Shown: positions 47,490 through 56,878, counted from the first letter of the stretch. The stretch: DNA of 64,000 nucleotides from Neorhizobium tomejilense (GCA_002968845.1 PVBG01000010.1:62001-126000); one strand, 5' to 3'. Notes: generated by a model not told the origin, from the sequence alone. Made by a program: numbers and translations.

Positions 47490-48047
47490 TTGACGATTGC
47501 AGTCTCCCCGCAGGCCCTGCCGGCGCTCGTCCTGAACGCCGACTACCGGCCGCTGAGTTATTATCCCTTGTCGCTTTGGTCCTGGCAGGACGCGATCAAG
47601 GCGGTTTTCCTCGACCGTGTGAACATCATCGCGGAATACGATCACTCGGTCTGCTCGCCGAGCTTCTCGATGAAGCTGCCGAGCGTCGTCAGCCTCAAGA
47701 CCTATGTCCAGCCGACCCGCAACCCCGCGTTCACCCGGTTCAACGTCTTCCTGCGCGACAGGTTCGAGTGCCAGTATTGCGGAGAACACGACGACCTGAC
47801 CTTCGACCACGTCATCCCGCGCGCTCATGGCGGCGAGACCACCTGGGAAAATGTCGTGGCCGCCTGTTCGCCCTGCAATTTGAGGAAAGGCAGCAAGCTG
47901 CCGAAGCAGGCCGCCATGTTTCCACACCAGAAGCCCTACCAGCCGACGGTGCAGGACCTGCACAATAACGGCCGGCTGTTTCCGCCGAACTATCTGCACG
48001 AAAGCTGGATGGACTATCTCTACTGGGATACGGAACTGCAGCCGTAA
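47490..48047 (+). CDS. HNH endonuclease
   Basis: A 185-residue protein starting with TTG at 47490 (GGAG nine bases upstream). The HNH domain lies at about residues 90-135. It has CQYCGE and CSPCNLRKG as the zinc-binding pairs, and FDHVIPRAHGGETTWENV as the catalytic part. Short relatives of this type are core genes in rhizobia; their role in DNA metabolism is not known. A terminator follows. Confidence 0.88.
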   Translation: MTIAVSPQALPALVLNADYRPLSYYPLSLWSWQDAIKAVFLDRVNIIAEYDHSVCSPSFSMKLPSVVSLKTYVQPTRNPAFTRFNVFLRDRFECQYCGEHDDLTFDHVIPRAHGGETTWENVVAACSPCNLRKGSKLPKQAAMFPHQKPYQPTVQDLHNNGRLFPPNYLHESWMDYLYWDTELQP

Positions 48048-48080
48048 GACGGATGGGCGCAGCAAGAATCTGGAATTCGG

Positions 48081-48106
48081 AAGGCCGCTTCACGCGGCCT
48101 TTTTTG
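48081..48106 (+). terminator. Rho-independent terminator of the HNH gene
   Basis: AAGGCCGC-TTCAC-GCGGCCTT followed by a T-run, a textbook intrinsic terminator about 35 bases after the HNH stop. It overlaps the last codons of dsbB on the other strand. Confidence 0.85.
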
Positions 48107-48605
48107 CGCCGAGGAACGCGATGGCGGCGAGGATCACGCTCGCAATCACGTTCCAGCCGGCAAACGAGAGGCCAGCCACGCGAAGGGCCGCCTCGGTGCA
48201 GGACGGGCCGTGGACCGTGTTCAGATCGGAAAGCAGGCTGCCGGCATTGGTGGTGACGCCAGCCCCGCCGCCGCAGCTTGCCGGACCCTCCCAGAAAGCC
48301 CATTCGACGCCCGCGTGATAGACGCCCATGCCGGCGCCGACCAGCATCATCACGCCGATGACGACGAGCAGCGCCCGGGTGACCGAGGCGGGCAGGCCGA
48401 TTGCCGAGACGACGATCGCCAGGATACCGACCGGAATGCCGTAATAATAGGGATCGCGCTGCAGGAGGCAGAGCGCGCAGGGGATGTAGCCGCCGATATA
48501 CTGAAATGCCAGCGCCCCGCCGACAGTCGCCGCCATGCCGAGCGTCACGGCCACGGCGTAGCCGATACCGGCGCGGGAACGGGGTGTGGAAGCTGTGAGC
48601 GCCAT
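48090..48605 (-). CDS. dsbB: Disulfide bond formation protein B
   Basis: A 171-residue protein with four membrane helices, the first periplasmic pair CALC (YIPCALCLLQRDPYYYG), and a second periplasmic loop holding the other two cysteines (GPASCGGG and GPSCTEAA). It reoxidises DsbA-type thiol oxidases using quinones. It stands alone on the minus strand. Confidence 0.88.
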   Translation of the reverse strand: MALTASTPRSRAGIGYAVAVTLGMAATVGGALAFQYIGGYIPCALCLLQRDPYYYGIPVGILAIVVSAIGLPASVTRALLVVIGVMMLVGAGMGVYHAGVEWAFWEGPASCGGGAGVTTNAGSLLSDLNTVHGPSCTEAALRVAGLSFAGWNVIASVILAAIAFLGAKKAA

Positions 48606-48862
48606 GCGCTTCTCCTGAATGGTTTGACCGGCCGGGACGCCATGGCCTCCCTTAGAGCAGATGTGCCGGCGCCGTAAGACAAATTATCTTGAACTCGGCA
48701 CCCGATCGCCACGGGAGGCGCGTTACCAAGTCTCCGCCCTGGGGAAAACATGGGTGTCGCCTTCGGATGATTTGCGTCGACCGCAAATTGGCGATTGATG
48801 CGGGCAACATCCTGAGCTAAGAACCACCATCGGATGGAGGCGAGTCATCGTCTTACAGGTTA

Positions 48863-48939
48863 GCACCCGTAGCTCAGCTGGATAGAGTGTTGGATTCCGA
48901 TTCCAAAGGTCACAGGTTCGAATCCTGTCGGGTGCGCCA
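48863..48939 (+). tRNA. tRNA-Arg (anticodon CCG)
   Basis: Complete cloverleaf with encoded CCA: acceptor GCACCCG/CGGGTGC, D-arm AGCTCAGCTGGATAGAG, anticodon stem TTGGA/TCCAA around TTCCGAT (anticodon CCG), and T-arm CAGGTTCGAATCCTG. It marks the point where core gene order gives way to accessory content. Confidence 0.97.
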
Positions 48940-49037
48940 TTTCTCCGGCGAGAAATCCAAGTAGCCCTGCATCATGCGCTCCGCGATATGGAATACGATC
49001 GTCCTGACTCGAATGGGGCGAGATCGTTTGGGCCAAC

Positions 49038-49565
49038 TTAGTCGATCACCGTCGTGAAAAGTTCGAGTACCAATTCCATTCCCCAGGTTCGTCCTGCATC
49101 AACGGAGAACGCTCGGCTATAAATCGGGGCTTTGGGGTCGCGCTTATCCCAATGGAATTTCACGAGAACGTCTTTGCCGGCGACAACCTCACGGCCAAAG
49201 AATTCACCGTTGTCGCCGTCGAACGAGCCAACCTTTCCGCGGTCGAGTTTCACTGCGTTGCTGTCAGCCCAGTAGATCGTCCACAGGCGCGTCTGCGGAT
49301 CGAATAATCGCACGGTGAGGCCTTCGAATGGCTTTCCGTCAAATTCCGTATGGAAAATGTCGAAATTGCCCAACCCCAGCAATACGGGGCGGAGTTCCTG
49401 GGTCGCGTCAAATTCCTCCCATTCGTCGCTGCCGGCCAGATGTTTCTTCAATGTACGATTTCTGATGTTCCACTTACCTATCAAATAGTCGAAATCATTT
49501 TTCGACGAAGTCTCGCTCGCCGTTATCGCGAGTTGCCCATCTGACGTAATAGAGAACGCACGCAT
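49038..49565 (-). CDS. DUF1579-like uncharacterised protein
   Basis: A 175-residue protein with [56 protein letters not shown] and [13 protein letters not shown]. This W-rich pattern is common in small proteobacterial proteins with a lipocalin-like barrel and no known function. The start at 49565 is favoured by AGAGG seven bases upstream. It has no operon partner. Confidence 0.65.
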   Translation of the reverse strand: MRAFSITSDGQLAITASETSSKNDFDYLIGKWNIRNRTLKKHLAGSDEWEEFDATQELRPVLLGLGNFDIFHTEFDGKPFEGLTVRLFDPQTRLWTIYWADSNAVKLDRGKVGSFDGDNGEFFGREVVAGKDVLVKFHWDKRDPKAPIYSRAFSVDAGRTWGMELVLELFTTVID

Positions 49566-49876
49566 GCATATACCTCTTTCGGATGGCTTTGCGCGCCAGC
49601 ACTCGGACATGAATGTCGGGCCGATGACCATCGCGCGGGGGTCGCATTTCGGATCGCGCCGCCACTTCGACCGGACCCGAGGCAGGTCTCGTCGTCCGCG
49701 CCGACTTTGTCACCCCTAGCCCGCAAACGCGCACGCCGAAGGCCGGTTCCGCTCGACCGATTAAAAAGCGAACAGGCCAACCGTCCCGGATGCCCAGAAA
49801 CTACGCCGTGCAAAGGCTCGGCTGTCGTGGGCCCGGCAAGGGCTTCGCGCCGTTCGTGCCTCTTAGCGGTAGAGAC
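49566..49876. other. Gap without a supported gene
   Basis: About 310 bases between the DUF1579-like gene and a LysR gene. The open frames here are short and have no family-like sequence. No repeats or convincing promoter are seen. Confidence 0.5.
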
Positions 49877-50755
49877 CTAAGGCTGCGGAGACTGGTCGAA
49901 ACACTCGATCAGCATTTCGATGAGGACCCCTACCTTCCTGGCGGGATGCTGCGCTGGCGGGCGGACAACATATATACCTGCCGCAGGGACTGGATGGCGT
50001 GTCATAACGGGAACCAGCGCCCCGGAGGCTAGATATTCACCGATCAGGCCATCGGGGAGGTATGCGATCCCCAGCCCTGCCAAGGCGGCGGCGACCAGAG
50101 CCGTGCCATTGTCGGCCTTGAAGCGCCCTTGCGGGCGGACCGTGATGGTTTTGTCGCCGTCCATGAGTTGCCAGGCTTCCGTGCCCTGCATGAGGGCCTG
50201 ATGGGTGAGCAGTTCTCCCGGCGTCTCAGGCGACCCATGCGCCTTGATATAGTCCGGGCTCGCAACGACCTTCCCATAGATCGGTCCGACGCGTCTGGCG
50301 ATCAGGCTGGAGTCCTGAAGATAGCCAAGCCGTATCGCGCAATCATAACCCTCCGCGATGAGATCGACGACGTGATCGCTGTAGCACGTGTGGATTTGGA
50401 GCTGCGGGTGGCGTCGCGCCATTTCCGCCAGCACGGGGGCGAAGTGAGTCGGCCCGAAAGAAAGCGGCGCGGCGACCCGCAACCGCCCGCGAAGGTCACC
50501 CGCGGGTAGGATCGTTTCCCTGGCCACCTCGATTTCGGCGGAAACCCTGGCTGCGTGGTCCCGGAAGGTTGCGCCTGCCTCTGTCAGAGAAGCCCCGCGT
50601 GTGGACCGGGCCAGGAGCTGGACACCAAGCTCCGCTTCAAGCCGCACAAGCCGTCGGCTGACCATCGATTTGGAGACGCCAAGCCGCAGCGCGGCCGAGG
50701 TGACGCCTCCCGCATCAGCAACTTCGACGAATGTCCGGAGATCTTCGATATCCAC
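49877..50755 (-). CDS. LysR-type transcriptional regulator
   Basis: A 292-residue regulator: winged helix-turn-helix at residues 5-62 (FVEVADAGGVTSAALRLGVS, then VSRRLVRLEAELGVQLLARS), followed by a substrate-binding domain starting GRLRVAAPLSFG. It belongs to the CrgA-like subgroup in style. It is divergent from an isochorismatase-fold hydrolase with about 150 bases between, the normal arrangement of a LysR gene and its target. Confidence 0.92.
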   Translation of the reverse strand: MDIEDLRTFVEVADAGGVTSAALRLGVSKSMVSRRLVRLEAELGVQLLARSTRGASLTEAGATFRDHAARVSAEIEVARETILPAGDLRGRLRVAAPLSFGPTHFAPVLAEMARRHPQLQIHTCYSDHVVDLIAEGYDCAIRLGYLQDSSLIARRVGPIYGKVVASPDYIKAHGSPETPGELLTHQALMQGTEAWQLMDGDKTITVRPQGRFKADNGTALVAAALAGLGIAYLPDGLIGEYLASGALVPVMTRHPVPAAGIYVVRPPAQHPARKVGVLIEMLIECFDQSPQP

Positions 50756-50908
50756 TCAACGTTCCTCATTCTGCGACACAGCTTAGCACAGGCGAGGGCT
50801 ACCGCATCACAAACAGGAATGACAAGTTTCGTCCCGCGGCAGCGCCTCGGAGGATGCATGTCTTTTGCGCAAACGCGCTTCGATAAACCGCCAACATAGG
50901 ATGAAACC

Positions 50909-51562
50909 ATGACCTTTCGTAACGGCCTTGACTCACTTCTCCGCCCCGAAGATTCCGTCCTCGTCCTGATCGATCATCAGCCCTATCAGCTGACCAACCT
51001 CAATAGTCATGATCCTCAGGCAGTCGTCAACAATGTGACCGCGCTGGCAAAGTTGGCAAGAGCTTTCAATGTTCCGACGATCCTCACCAGCGTGATAGCG
51101 GATCGTGGCGGCAGGCTCTTCAAGCAAATCACTGACGTCTTCCCGGGGCAGGAAGTGATCGATCGGACCTGGGTGAATACCTGGGAGGACAAGAAGGTGG
51201 TGGACCTGGTCAAGGCGACCGGCCGCAAGCAATTGATCATCGCAGGTCTGTGGACCGAAGTTTGCGTAGCGATGCCCGCAATTCAGGCAGCCGGCGAAGG
51301 CTGGGACGTGACCGTCATTACCGACGCATCGGGCGGAAGTTCAACCGAGTCTCACCAGGTCGCCATCCAGCGGATGATCGCGGCCGGCGTTAACATGATG
51401 ACCTGGATGGCTCTTGCCGGCGAATGGCAGCGGGACTGGGCGCGCACCGAGCACGTCGAAGAACTGACCGAAGTGCTCATCTCGCACATGAGCGGCAGCG
51501 GCATCGCGTATCTGTGGGAGCAGCAGCTTCTCAACACGCCGGTGCCGCGCACCGCTAGCTGA
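50909..51562 (+). CDS. Isochorismatase-family hydrolase (YcaC-like)
   Basis: A 217-residue cysteine hydrolase. The catalytic Asp is in VLVLIDHQPYQL, a Lys is in KATGRKQLIIAG, and the nucleophile is Cys in LWTEVCVAMPA. Family members hydrolyse amides, N-carbamoyl compounds or isochorismate. The YcaC-type length and GLWTEVC motif fit here. The substrate is unknown. Probably regulated by the divergent LysR gene. Confidence 0.88.
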   Translation: MTFRNGLDSLLRPEDSVLVLIDHQPYQLTNLNSHDPQAVVNNVTALAKLARAFNVPTILTSVIADRGGRLFKQITDVFPGQEVIDRTWVNTWEDKKVVDLVKATGRKQLIIAGLWTEVCVAMPAIQAAGEGWDVTVITDASGGSSTESHQVAIQRMIAAGVNMMTWMALAGEWQRDWARTEHVEELTEVLISHMSGSGIAYLWEQQLLNTPVPRTAS

Positions 51563-51737
51563 TCCGGGCGGGGGTGACGAAGGTCTGGTGCGATCCAGCG
51601 CCAACACGCCGGTCGTCTGTGCCTGAACGCAGGGCGGCCGGTGCGATCAACCCACTTCGCTGCCAACCCAGCGACTGGGGCCTGCTTGGCTGTGCTGCTG
51701 TCTGGATTGTTGATGCTCTCCGGGATCGTACCCGCAT

Positions 51738-52553
51738 CTATCGTGGTTTACGGCCGGTCGTTTCGTAAAACAGATGCGAGGTCACGAGCCTGCCCGGATC
51801 GGCCAGATCATGCTGCAATTCTGCGATCAGGTCGTTCAATTCATTCCCGTCAGCAAACGTTTCCTGGGCGAGTTCGTCGCGGCAACTGGTTACGAAATCC
51901 AGCAGGATCGTGCGTCTCGGATGTCCCGGCGGATAGACGTTCACAATCGGCTTCACGTCGATCTCGACCAGCCCGGCGTCACGCAGCAGGCGGTGGGTCT
52001 TTCGGCCGATGAACAGATCGACGCCGTGCGCTTCGGCATAGGCGGTATAAATTTTCAGCAAGCGGTCCCATGCCCGCGACGGCGGATCGCAGAGAAGCGC
52101 ACCGAGGTCCGCCTCGTAGCTCGCAACGGTGCCGCCCGGCCGCACCAATGCAGCCATTTCCGCGACGATGCGCTCCGGCTCCGGCACATTCACCAGGACG
52201 AGCCGGGCGGTGACGAGGTCGAAGGCGTCAGGAGGAAGGCCGCTTGCTTTTGCGTCGGCCTCGACGATCTCGACATTGGCGAGCTGTTCCGCTGCGATGA
52301 ACCGGCGCGCGGCCTCCACAAACGCCGCGTTCCTTTCAACGCCGACGACCCGTCCGTCGATGCCGACCCGCGCCGCGAGGAGGTCCAGAAGCCCACGTGG
52401 GCCGCAGCCGAGATCGACCACGCGCGCGCCGCCGGTGATGTTGAGGCGATCGAGAAAGCGCTCCGCCTCCGGCTCGAGCAGATCAGTTTGCTCCAGGAGC
52501 CGGCGGCTCTCGGCTTCGCCTTGCCCAAGCAGGTAGAAATCTCGTTTCAGCAT
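51738..52553 (-). CDS. Class I SAM-dependent methyltransferase
   Basis: About 271 residues. Motif I is ARVVDLGCGPRGLLDLLA, then VGVERNAAFVEAARRF, AKASGLPPDAFDLVTARLVLVNV, and LVRPGGTVASYEAD. The start MLKRDFYLLGQGEAE at 52553 is preferred to one 18 codons upstream. The target molecule is unknown. It stands between the isochorismatase and the second LysR gene. Confidence 0.85.
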   Translation of the reverse strand: MLKRDFYLLGQGEAESRRLLEQTDLLEPEAERFLDRLNITGGARVVDLGCGPRGLLDLLAARVGIDGRVVGVERNAAFVEAARRFIAAEQLANVEIVEADAKASGLPPDAFDLVTARLVLVNVPEPERIVAEMAALVRPGGTVASYEADLGALLCDPPSRAWDRLLKIYTAYAEAHGVDLFIGRKTHRLLRDAGLVEIDVKPIVNVYPPGHPRRTILLDFVTSCRDELAQETFADGNELNDLIAELQHDLADPGRLVTSHLFYETTGRKPR

Positions 52554-52722
52554 TTCCTCTGTCCTTCCGCTGAGATGGCCCTGGCAGCATCGATCAGCGG
52601 GCGGCACGTTACAATCGGCCTCGATGGCGATTTACTCTTCCGAAATGCGAGAGAATGCGAGTAAGCCCCGGGGCTCGCGGGAGGGGGCAGTGGATCGACA
52701 TGATCTCTCTTCAGGCCGTGGA

Positions 52723-53622
52723 CTATAACCGCTCGCGCTTCAGCCGGGCCGCCAGTTCGTCGACGAACAGCCGCGTCTTGGCGAGCGGTATCTTGCCGGA
52801 CGGCCAGACCGCGTAAATTGGAATCTTGCTGTCCTCGAAGTTTTCGAGAACCAACTCCACGGCGCCCTCATCGACGAGGCTGCGGATCTGCCATAACGGC
52901 GTGAGCCCGATGCCGAGCCCGCTTGCCACCGCGGCATGCGTTGCTGCCGCGCTGTCGCTGCCGAAGCGTCCATTCACACGCACGGCCTTGCGCCGCCCGC
53001 CGATCCGGAATGTCCACGTCTCGCTCGATCCTTCGGCATGGCGCAGGACGCATTGATGTTGCGTCAGATCGTCGGGATGTTCGGGGCGGCCATACTTGGC
53101 AAAGTAATCAGGCGATCCGAAGACCACCGCGCGAAGGTCGCCGAGCCGCCGCGCCTTGAGGCTGGAGTCGGCCATATCCCTGATCCGCACCGCCAGGTCG
53201 AGACCCTCTTCCAGTAGATCGACCATCCGGTCGGAGACCTTGAGCTGGATCTCGATGCCGGGATAATGCTGCATGAAGGCGGTGATTGCAGGGACCACAT
53301 AGGCCGGTGCGAAGAGCACCGGGGCCGCTATCCTGAGCAGGCCGGTCGGCTCGCTGCGCGCATCGGCAGCCTCCAGCCTGGCATCGTGGATTTCCGCCAA
53401 CGCCGGTTTGACACGATCGTAGAAAGCCCGTCCGGCTTCCGTCAGATATGAGCGGCGGGTGGTGCGCCGCACCAGTTCGACGCCGACGCTCTGCTCCAGT
53501 GCCGCAAGCGAGCGGTTGATGGACTGCAGCGACCGGCGCAGATGACGCGCCGCCGCTGTCTGGCTGCCTTTCTCGCCGATGGCCAGGAAGGCCTCGAGGT
53601 CATCCAGTCGCTCCATATCCAT
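52723..53622 (-). CDS. LysR-type transcriptional regulator
   Basis: About 299 residues: DNA-binding domain LEAFLAIGEKGSQTAAARHL with INRSLAALEQSVGVELVRR, then a periplasmic-binding-protein-like domain starting GLLRIAAPVLFAPAYV. The start MDMERLDDLEA at 53622 is chosen as typical. Divergent from the DUF1127 gene and the exported flavoprotein downstream of it, which are its likely targets. Confidence 0.9.
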   Translation of the reverse strand: MDMERLDDLEAFLAIGEKGSQTAAARHLRRSLQSINRSLAALEQSVGVELVRRTTRRSYLTEAGRAFYDRVKPALAEIHDARLEAADARSEPTGLLRIAAPVLFAPAYVVPAITAFMQHYPGIEIQLKVSDRMVDLLEEGLDLAVRIRDMADSSLKARRLGDLRAVVFGSPDYFAKYGRPEHPDDLTQHQCVLRHAEGSSETWTFRIGGRRKAVRVNGRFGSDSAAATHAAVASGLGIGLTPLWQIRSLVDEGAVELVLENFEDSKIPIYAVWPSGKIPLAKTRLFVDELAARLKRERL

Positions 53623-53746
53623 TCTCTCGTTTTGCGGAAAAGTATATCGCGGCCGCCGCCAATTGTCGCGTCGCGGACCACCCTCCATCTACGAGTGACG
53701 TGCCGGCCCTGTGCCGATTTCGTCAGATAAAGACGGAGACTTCACG

Positions 53747-53998
53747 ATGAGCAAAGCATTCGAAGCGCCGCGAATTCTTCATGCCAGCGACCGAACTGGC
53801 GGTTTCCCAAGAGCACTGTTGCGCTGGTGGGATCGGTTCCGCGCCGAGCGCCGAATTCGTGCCCGCGTGAGGAAACTGGAAGCTCTTGACGACCATATAC
53901 TGCGCGATATCGGCCTGAGCCGCAGCTACGTCGAGCATGTGGCGCGGCACGGACCCGAAACAGGCCGCAGCGGAAACGGGAAAGGCAGCGACTTGTGA
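53747..53998 (+). CDS. DUF1127 small protein
   Basis: An 83-residue basic protein with a C-terminal DUF1127 segment: RRIRARVRKLEALDDHILRD, followed by IGLSRSYVEHVAR. Short Arg-rich DUF1127 proteins in rhizobia have been linked to RNA binding and phosphate/carbon control; this one has a longer N-terminal lead. GGAG lies eight bases before the ATG at 53747. It is the first gene after the divergent LysR. Confidence 0.85.
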   Translation: MSKAFEAPRILHASDRTGGFPRALLRWWDRFRAERRIRARVRKLEALDDHILRDIGLSRSYVEHVARHGPETGRSGNGKGSDL

Positions 53999-54094
53999 AC
54001 CGGCCGGACGCCGGAGTTCGGACCCTCATGGGGAGTTCCAGCACGCGCCGGTCGTCAATTGTCGTACCGGCATTCCCTCTTACGGAGGCATCTC

Positions 54095-55522
54095 ATGACC
54101 CTCAACAGACGTAGACTACTCGGCGGCGGCCTCACCTGTGCCGCAGCGTTTGCGACGGACGCGACGAAGGCAGCAGGCGCTGTCGAACGCCCCGCGCTTC
54201 CTGCCGCCGATACATTTAACTGCTGCGCCGAGGTGGTCGGTGAAGCGTCGGAAGATTTCGGGCATATCATCCACCGTCGGCCTCGCTCCGTGTTCAGGCC
54301 GTCCTCCGCGGCCGAAGTCGGGACGGCGATCCGATGGGCCGGCGACAGGGGGCTGAAGGTCGCAGCCCGCGGGCAGGGTCACTCGACCTATGGCCGCTCC
54401 ATGGCGGATGGCGGCGTGGTCATCGACATGCGCGGGATAAACACCGTCCGTCGTGTCGACGCCGATCGTATTGTCGTCGGCGCCGGAGCGACGTGGCGCG
54501 AGGTGCTCATCGCCGCCTTGACGAGCGGGCTCACCCCGCCGGTCCTCACGAATTACCTGGAGCTATCGGTAGGCGGCACGCTCGCCGTTGGCGGTATCGG
54601 CGGGTCGACGTCCCGCCACGGCATGCAGACGGACAACGTTCTCGAGATGGATGTCGTGACGGGGGCAGGGCGGGAACTCACCTGTTCGCCGGACCTCAAC
54701 CCCGATCTCTTCGATGCCGTCCGGGGTGGCCTCGGTCAGTGCGCCGTCATCACGCGGGCGACGCTTCGCCTGGTCCGGGCGCCCGAGCGGGTGCGCCGGT
54801 TCCAGTTATTCTATCCCGATTTCAAATCGCTGGCCGCGGACCAGCGCCTCGTGCTGGAGGACGGACGTTTCGACCAGTTGCAGGGTGCCGTCCTTCCCGA
54901 TGGTACGGGCGGCTGGCGTTACCAACTCGACGGTGCCGTCTATTACGACAGCGACGCGGCACCGGACCCAAATGTGCTCGCCGGTTTGTCGGACCAGCGT
55001 GGCGCCGCGGTGATCTCGGACCTCACGTATCTCGACGACGCCGTCGCCTTTGCCAAGCTGGAGACCCTACTGCGGTCGAATGGCCAATGGTCCAATCCTC
55101 ACCCGTGGTGGCTCACCTTCCTGCGCGGTTCCAACGCCGAGCGTCTTGCCGCCGGAATACTGCAGGACCTGACCAACGAGGACGTCGGGCCCTTCGGGCG
55201 CATCACCTATTACCCACTCCTGACAGGCGCCCTGCGGACCCCCTCAGTCCGGATGCCGGACGAGGATGTCGCCTTTCCCTTCAATATCATTCGTTTTCCA
55301 CCCTCGAACAATATGGCCAAGATCGATGCCATGGTTGCAAGGAACCGCGCGCTCTACGAGAGCGTCCGCAGCGAAGGCGGAGTTCTGTATCCGGTCAGCG
55401 CTTTCCCGATGACGAGCGGTGATTGGCAGGACCACTTCGGGCCGGCTTGGCCGCGCCTGCGCCAAGCCAAGAAGCGCTATGATCCTCGTCATACCCTGAC
55501 ACCTGGCTATCAAGTCTTTTGA
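54095..55522 (+). CDS. Exported FAD-linked oxidase, cytokinin-dehydrogenase-like
   Basis: A 475-residue flavoprotein. The N-terminus NRRRLLGGGLTCAAAFAT looks like a Tat signal. The FAD-binding domain contains VAARGQGHSTYGRS, where GHS is the His-flavinylation motif of cytokinin dehydrogenases, followed by VGAGATWREVL and GGTLAVGGIGGSTSRHG. The C-terminus, WPRLRQAKKRYDP then LTPGYQVF, also resembles that family. These enzymes oxidise the side chain of plant cytokinins, but other substrates (sugars, alcohols) cannot be excluded. The ATG at 54095 has ACGGAGG at eight bases. Confidence 0.8.
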   Translation: MTLNRRRLLGGGLTCAAAFATDATKAAGAVERPALPAADTFNCCAEVVGEASEDFGHIIHRRPRSVFRPSSAAEVGTAIRWAGDRGLKVAARGQGHSTYGRSMADGGVVIDMRGINTVRRVDADRIVVGAGATWREVLIAALTSGLTPPVLTNYLELSVGGTLAVGGIGGSTSRHGMQTDNVLEMDVVTGAGRELTCSPDLNPDLFDAVRGGLGQCAVITRATLRLVRAPERVRRFQLFYPDFKSLAADQRLVLEDGRFDQLQGAVLPDGTGGWRYQLDGAVYYDSDAAPDPNVLAGLSDQRGAAVISDLTYLDDAVAFAKLETLLRSNGQWSNPHPWWLTFLRGSNAERLAAGILQDLTNEDVGPFGRITYYPLLTGALRTPSVRMPDEDVAFPFNIIRFPPSNNMAKIDAMVARNRALYESVRSEGGVLYPVSAFPMTSGDWQDHFGPAWPRLRQAKKRYDPRHTLTPGYQVF

Positions 55523-56035
55523 TTGTCGACCCTTCACCACGGGATCATTGGGCAACTGGTTCCGGAAGCATCGCGCCAAAGATCGGAAAGTGATGTGGTG
55601 CCCCGTGCCGGCGTGACATATTTGGGACTTTTCAACGTACTTAGGCTCCCCGCACCTGTTTCGCGGCCCCTATTGATATTATTTGCGATTTCGCACAACC
55701 GCCCGCACCTTATGCGCCGGTTCCCTGTGTCCTCAGGCGACTGCGGTTTTTAGCCTGTCCCCTTACCTTCGAGGGCCAGCACCGCTCACTCGGACGGAAC
55801 AATGAAGTGCGGTTCGGCCGGCGGTGTCACCGCGTTGAGCGGTTAAGCATCTGCTAAAACGAGAGTGGCGTGTTATAAGGGAAAAAATGGGTAAGGAGAC
55901 TACCACCAGATCGACTTAAGATGGATTGGGGACGGCTAGCAATACAACTTGCGATCCATTCGACGAATGATCCGTTGCGACGGTCGTAAGCCTCGGGTAA
56001 GACTTTCCTGCTAGAAGGATCAAGCAGGGGGATAT
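55523..56035. other. Long intergenic stretch, nothing recognised
   Basis: About 510 bases between the flavoprotein and the unknown three-gene cassette. GC falls towards the right. The small open frames have no family signs. Probably contains the cassette promoter, but no convincing -35/-10 pair could be assigned. Confidence 0.5.
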
Positions 56036-56875
56036 ATGGCCGGCGCGTGGCTTCCACTACACGAAAATCACGCGATCAATGTCATGGCATTGGTCGTGAC
56101 CCTTGCTGAGCCAATTCCCGCCCCGATGTTCCGGAAGGCATTTTCCCGAGCTGAGGAGGCCGCGCTGAAGCAAGGGTTAACGCACCGTCAGCCTGTCATG
56201 AATATGATTCAGATCTCGGTGCAACAGGGCATTGTTCAGCCCGTGCAGCAAGTAGCTTCTGGGGGAGCGATATTCTCATCGTATTTTGATAACGAGATGT
56301 TCCCGGTCGGCTCGCCTCAGTTATCCGAGCAGCTTCAGATCGAGCCCCTGAGTATCGTTTACCGCACATGGAGCTATGTGTCGTGGTCTTGGCAGAAGCA
56401 GCGCTATTTTGAGTTGCTAGGATCCTTCTTCGAAATCATCTCTGGTCTCGTAGCTGCCGCAACTATAAGGTTTGAATATCAAGATCGTTTTGTATACGAG
56501 GGCAACCCGCTGGACGCCGATCCCGCCCTTCTTCTCAGGAAAGGCAGTCCCTACCTGGCACCTCATGTCTTTGAGGAAAGAGGAATGTGGCACTCTCACA
56601 CTGGGCGCTTTCTCAATGGCCCCGACGTTTCCAAGAAGCTGCTACAGATCAATGTTGATGCGGTGGACGAAGGCGAGCGGGAAGACATTCAACGATGGGT
56701 CAACATCACCACCGCCAGAGAAAACCGCTATCCGACCGCCCCCAACGCCGCAGTAGTGGCATTAGATTTGGAACTAATTGCAACCGCAATGGATTCCCAG
56801 CATGAAGAGTTGAAAGTTGCGCTTGGTGCTATTATAAATAGTAAAACCGCGTCGCAAATTTATCTGGAGGGATAA
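56036..56875 (+). CDS. TIGR04255-like protein, first gene of an unknown three-gene cassette
   Basis: A 279-residue soluble protein. Visible features are the N-terminal strand VMALVVTLAEPIPAPMFRKA, SSYFDNEMFPVGSPQLSEQ, a Trp/Tyr-rich centre SIVYRTWSYVSWSWQKQRYF, and SFFEIISGLVAAATIRFEYQ. A C-terminal helix contains AMDSQHEELKVALGAI. The order, an early strand then a Trp-rich middle and a LGxxIxxxTASQIY-like end, fits the sporadically distributed TIGR04255 family, whose function is unknown. Codon use is less GC-rich than in neighbouring genes, consistent with transfer. GGGGG lies just before the ATG. The next gene follows after three bases. Confidence 0.6.
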   Translation: MAGAWLPLHENHAINVMALVVTLAEPIPAPMFRKAFSRAEEAALKQGLTHRQPVMNMIQISVQQGIVQPVQQVASGGAIFSSYFDNEMFPVGSPQLSEQLQIEPLSIVYRTWSYVSWSWQKQRYFELLGSFFEIISGLVAAATIRFEYQDRFVYEGNPLDADPALLLRKGSPYLAPHVFEERGMWHSHTGRFLNGPDVSKKLLQINVDAVDEGEREDIQRWVNITTARENRYPTAPNAAVVALDLELIATAMDSQHEELKVALGAIINSKTASQIYLEG

Positions 56876-56878
56876 AAC

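Noticed and set aside
49790..50032. An 80-codon frame in the gap before the LysR gene
   Set aside because: No ribosome site, no family-like sequence and it runs into the LysR gene antisense.
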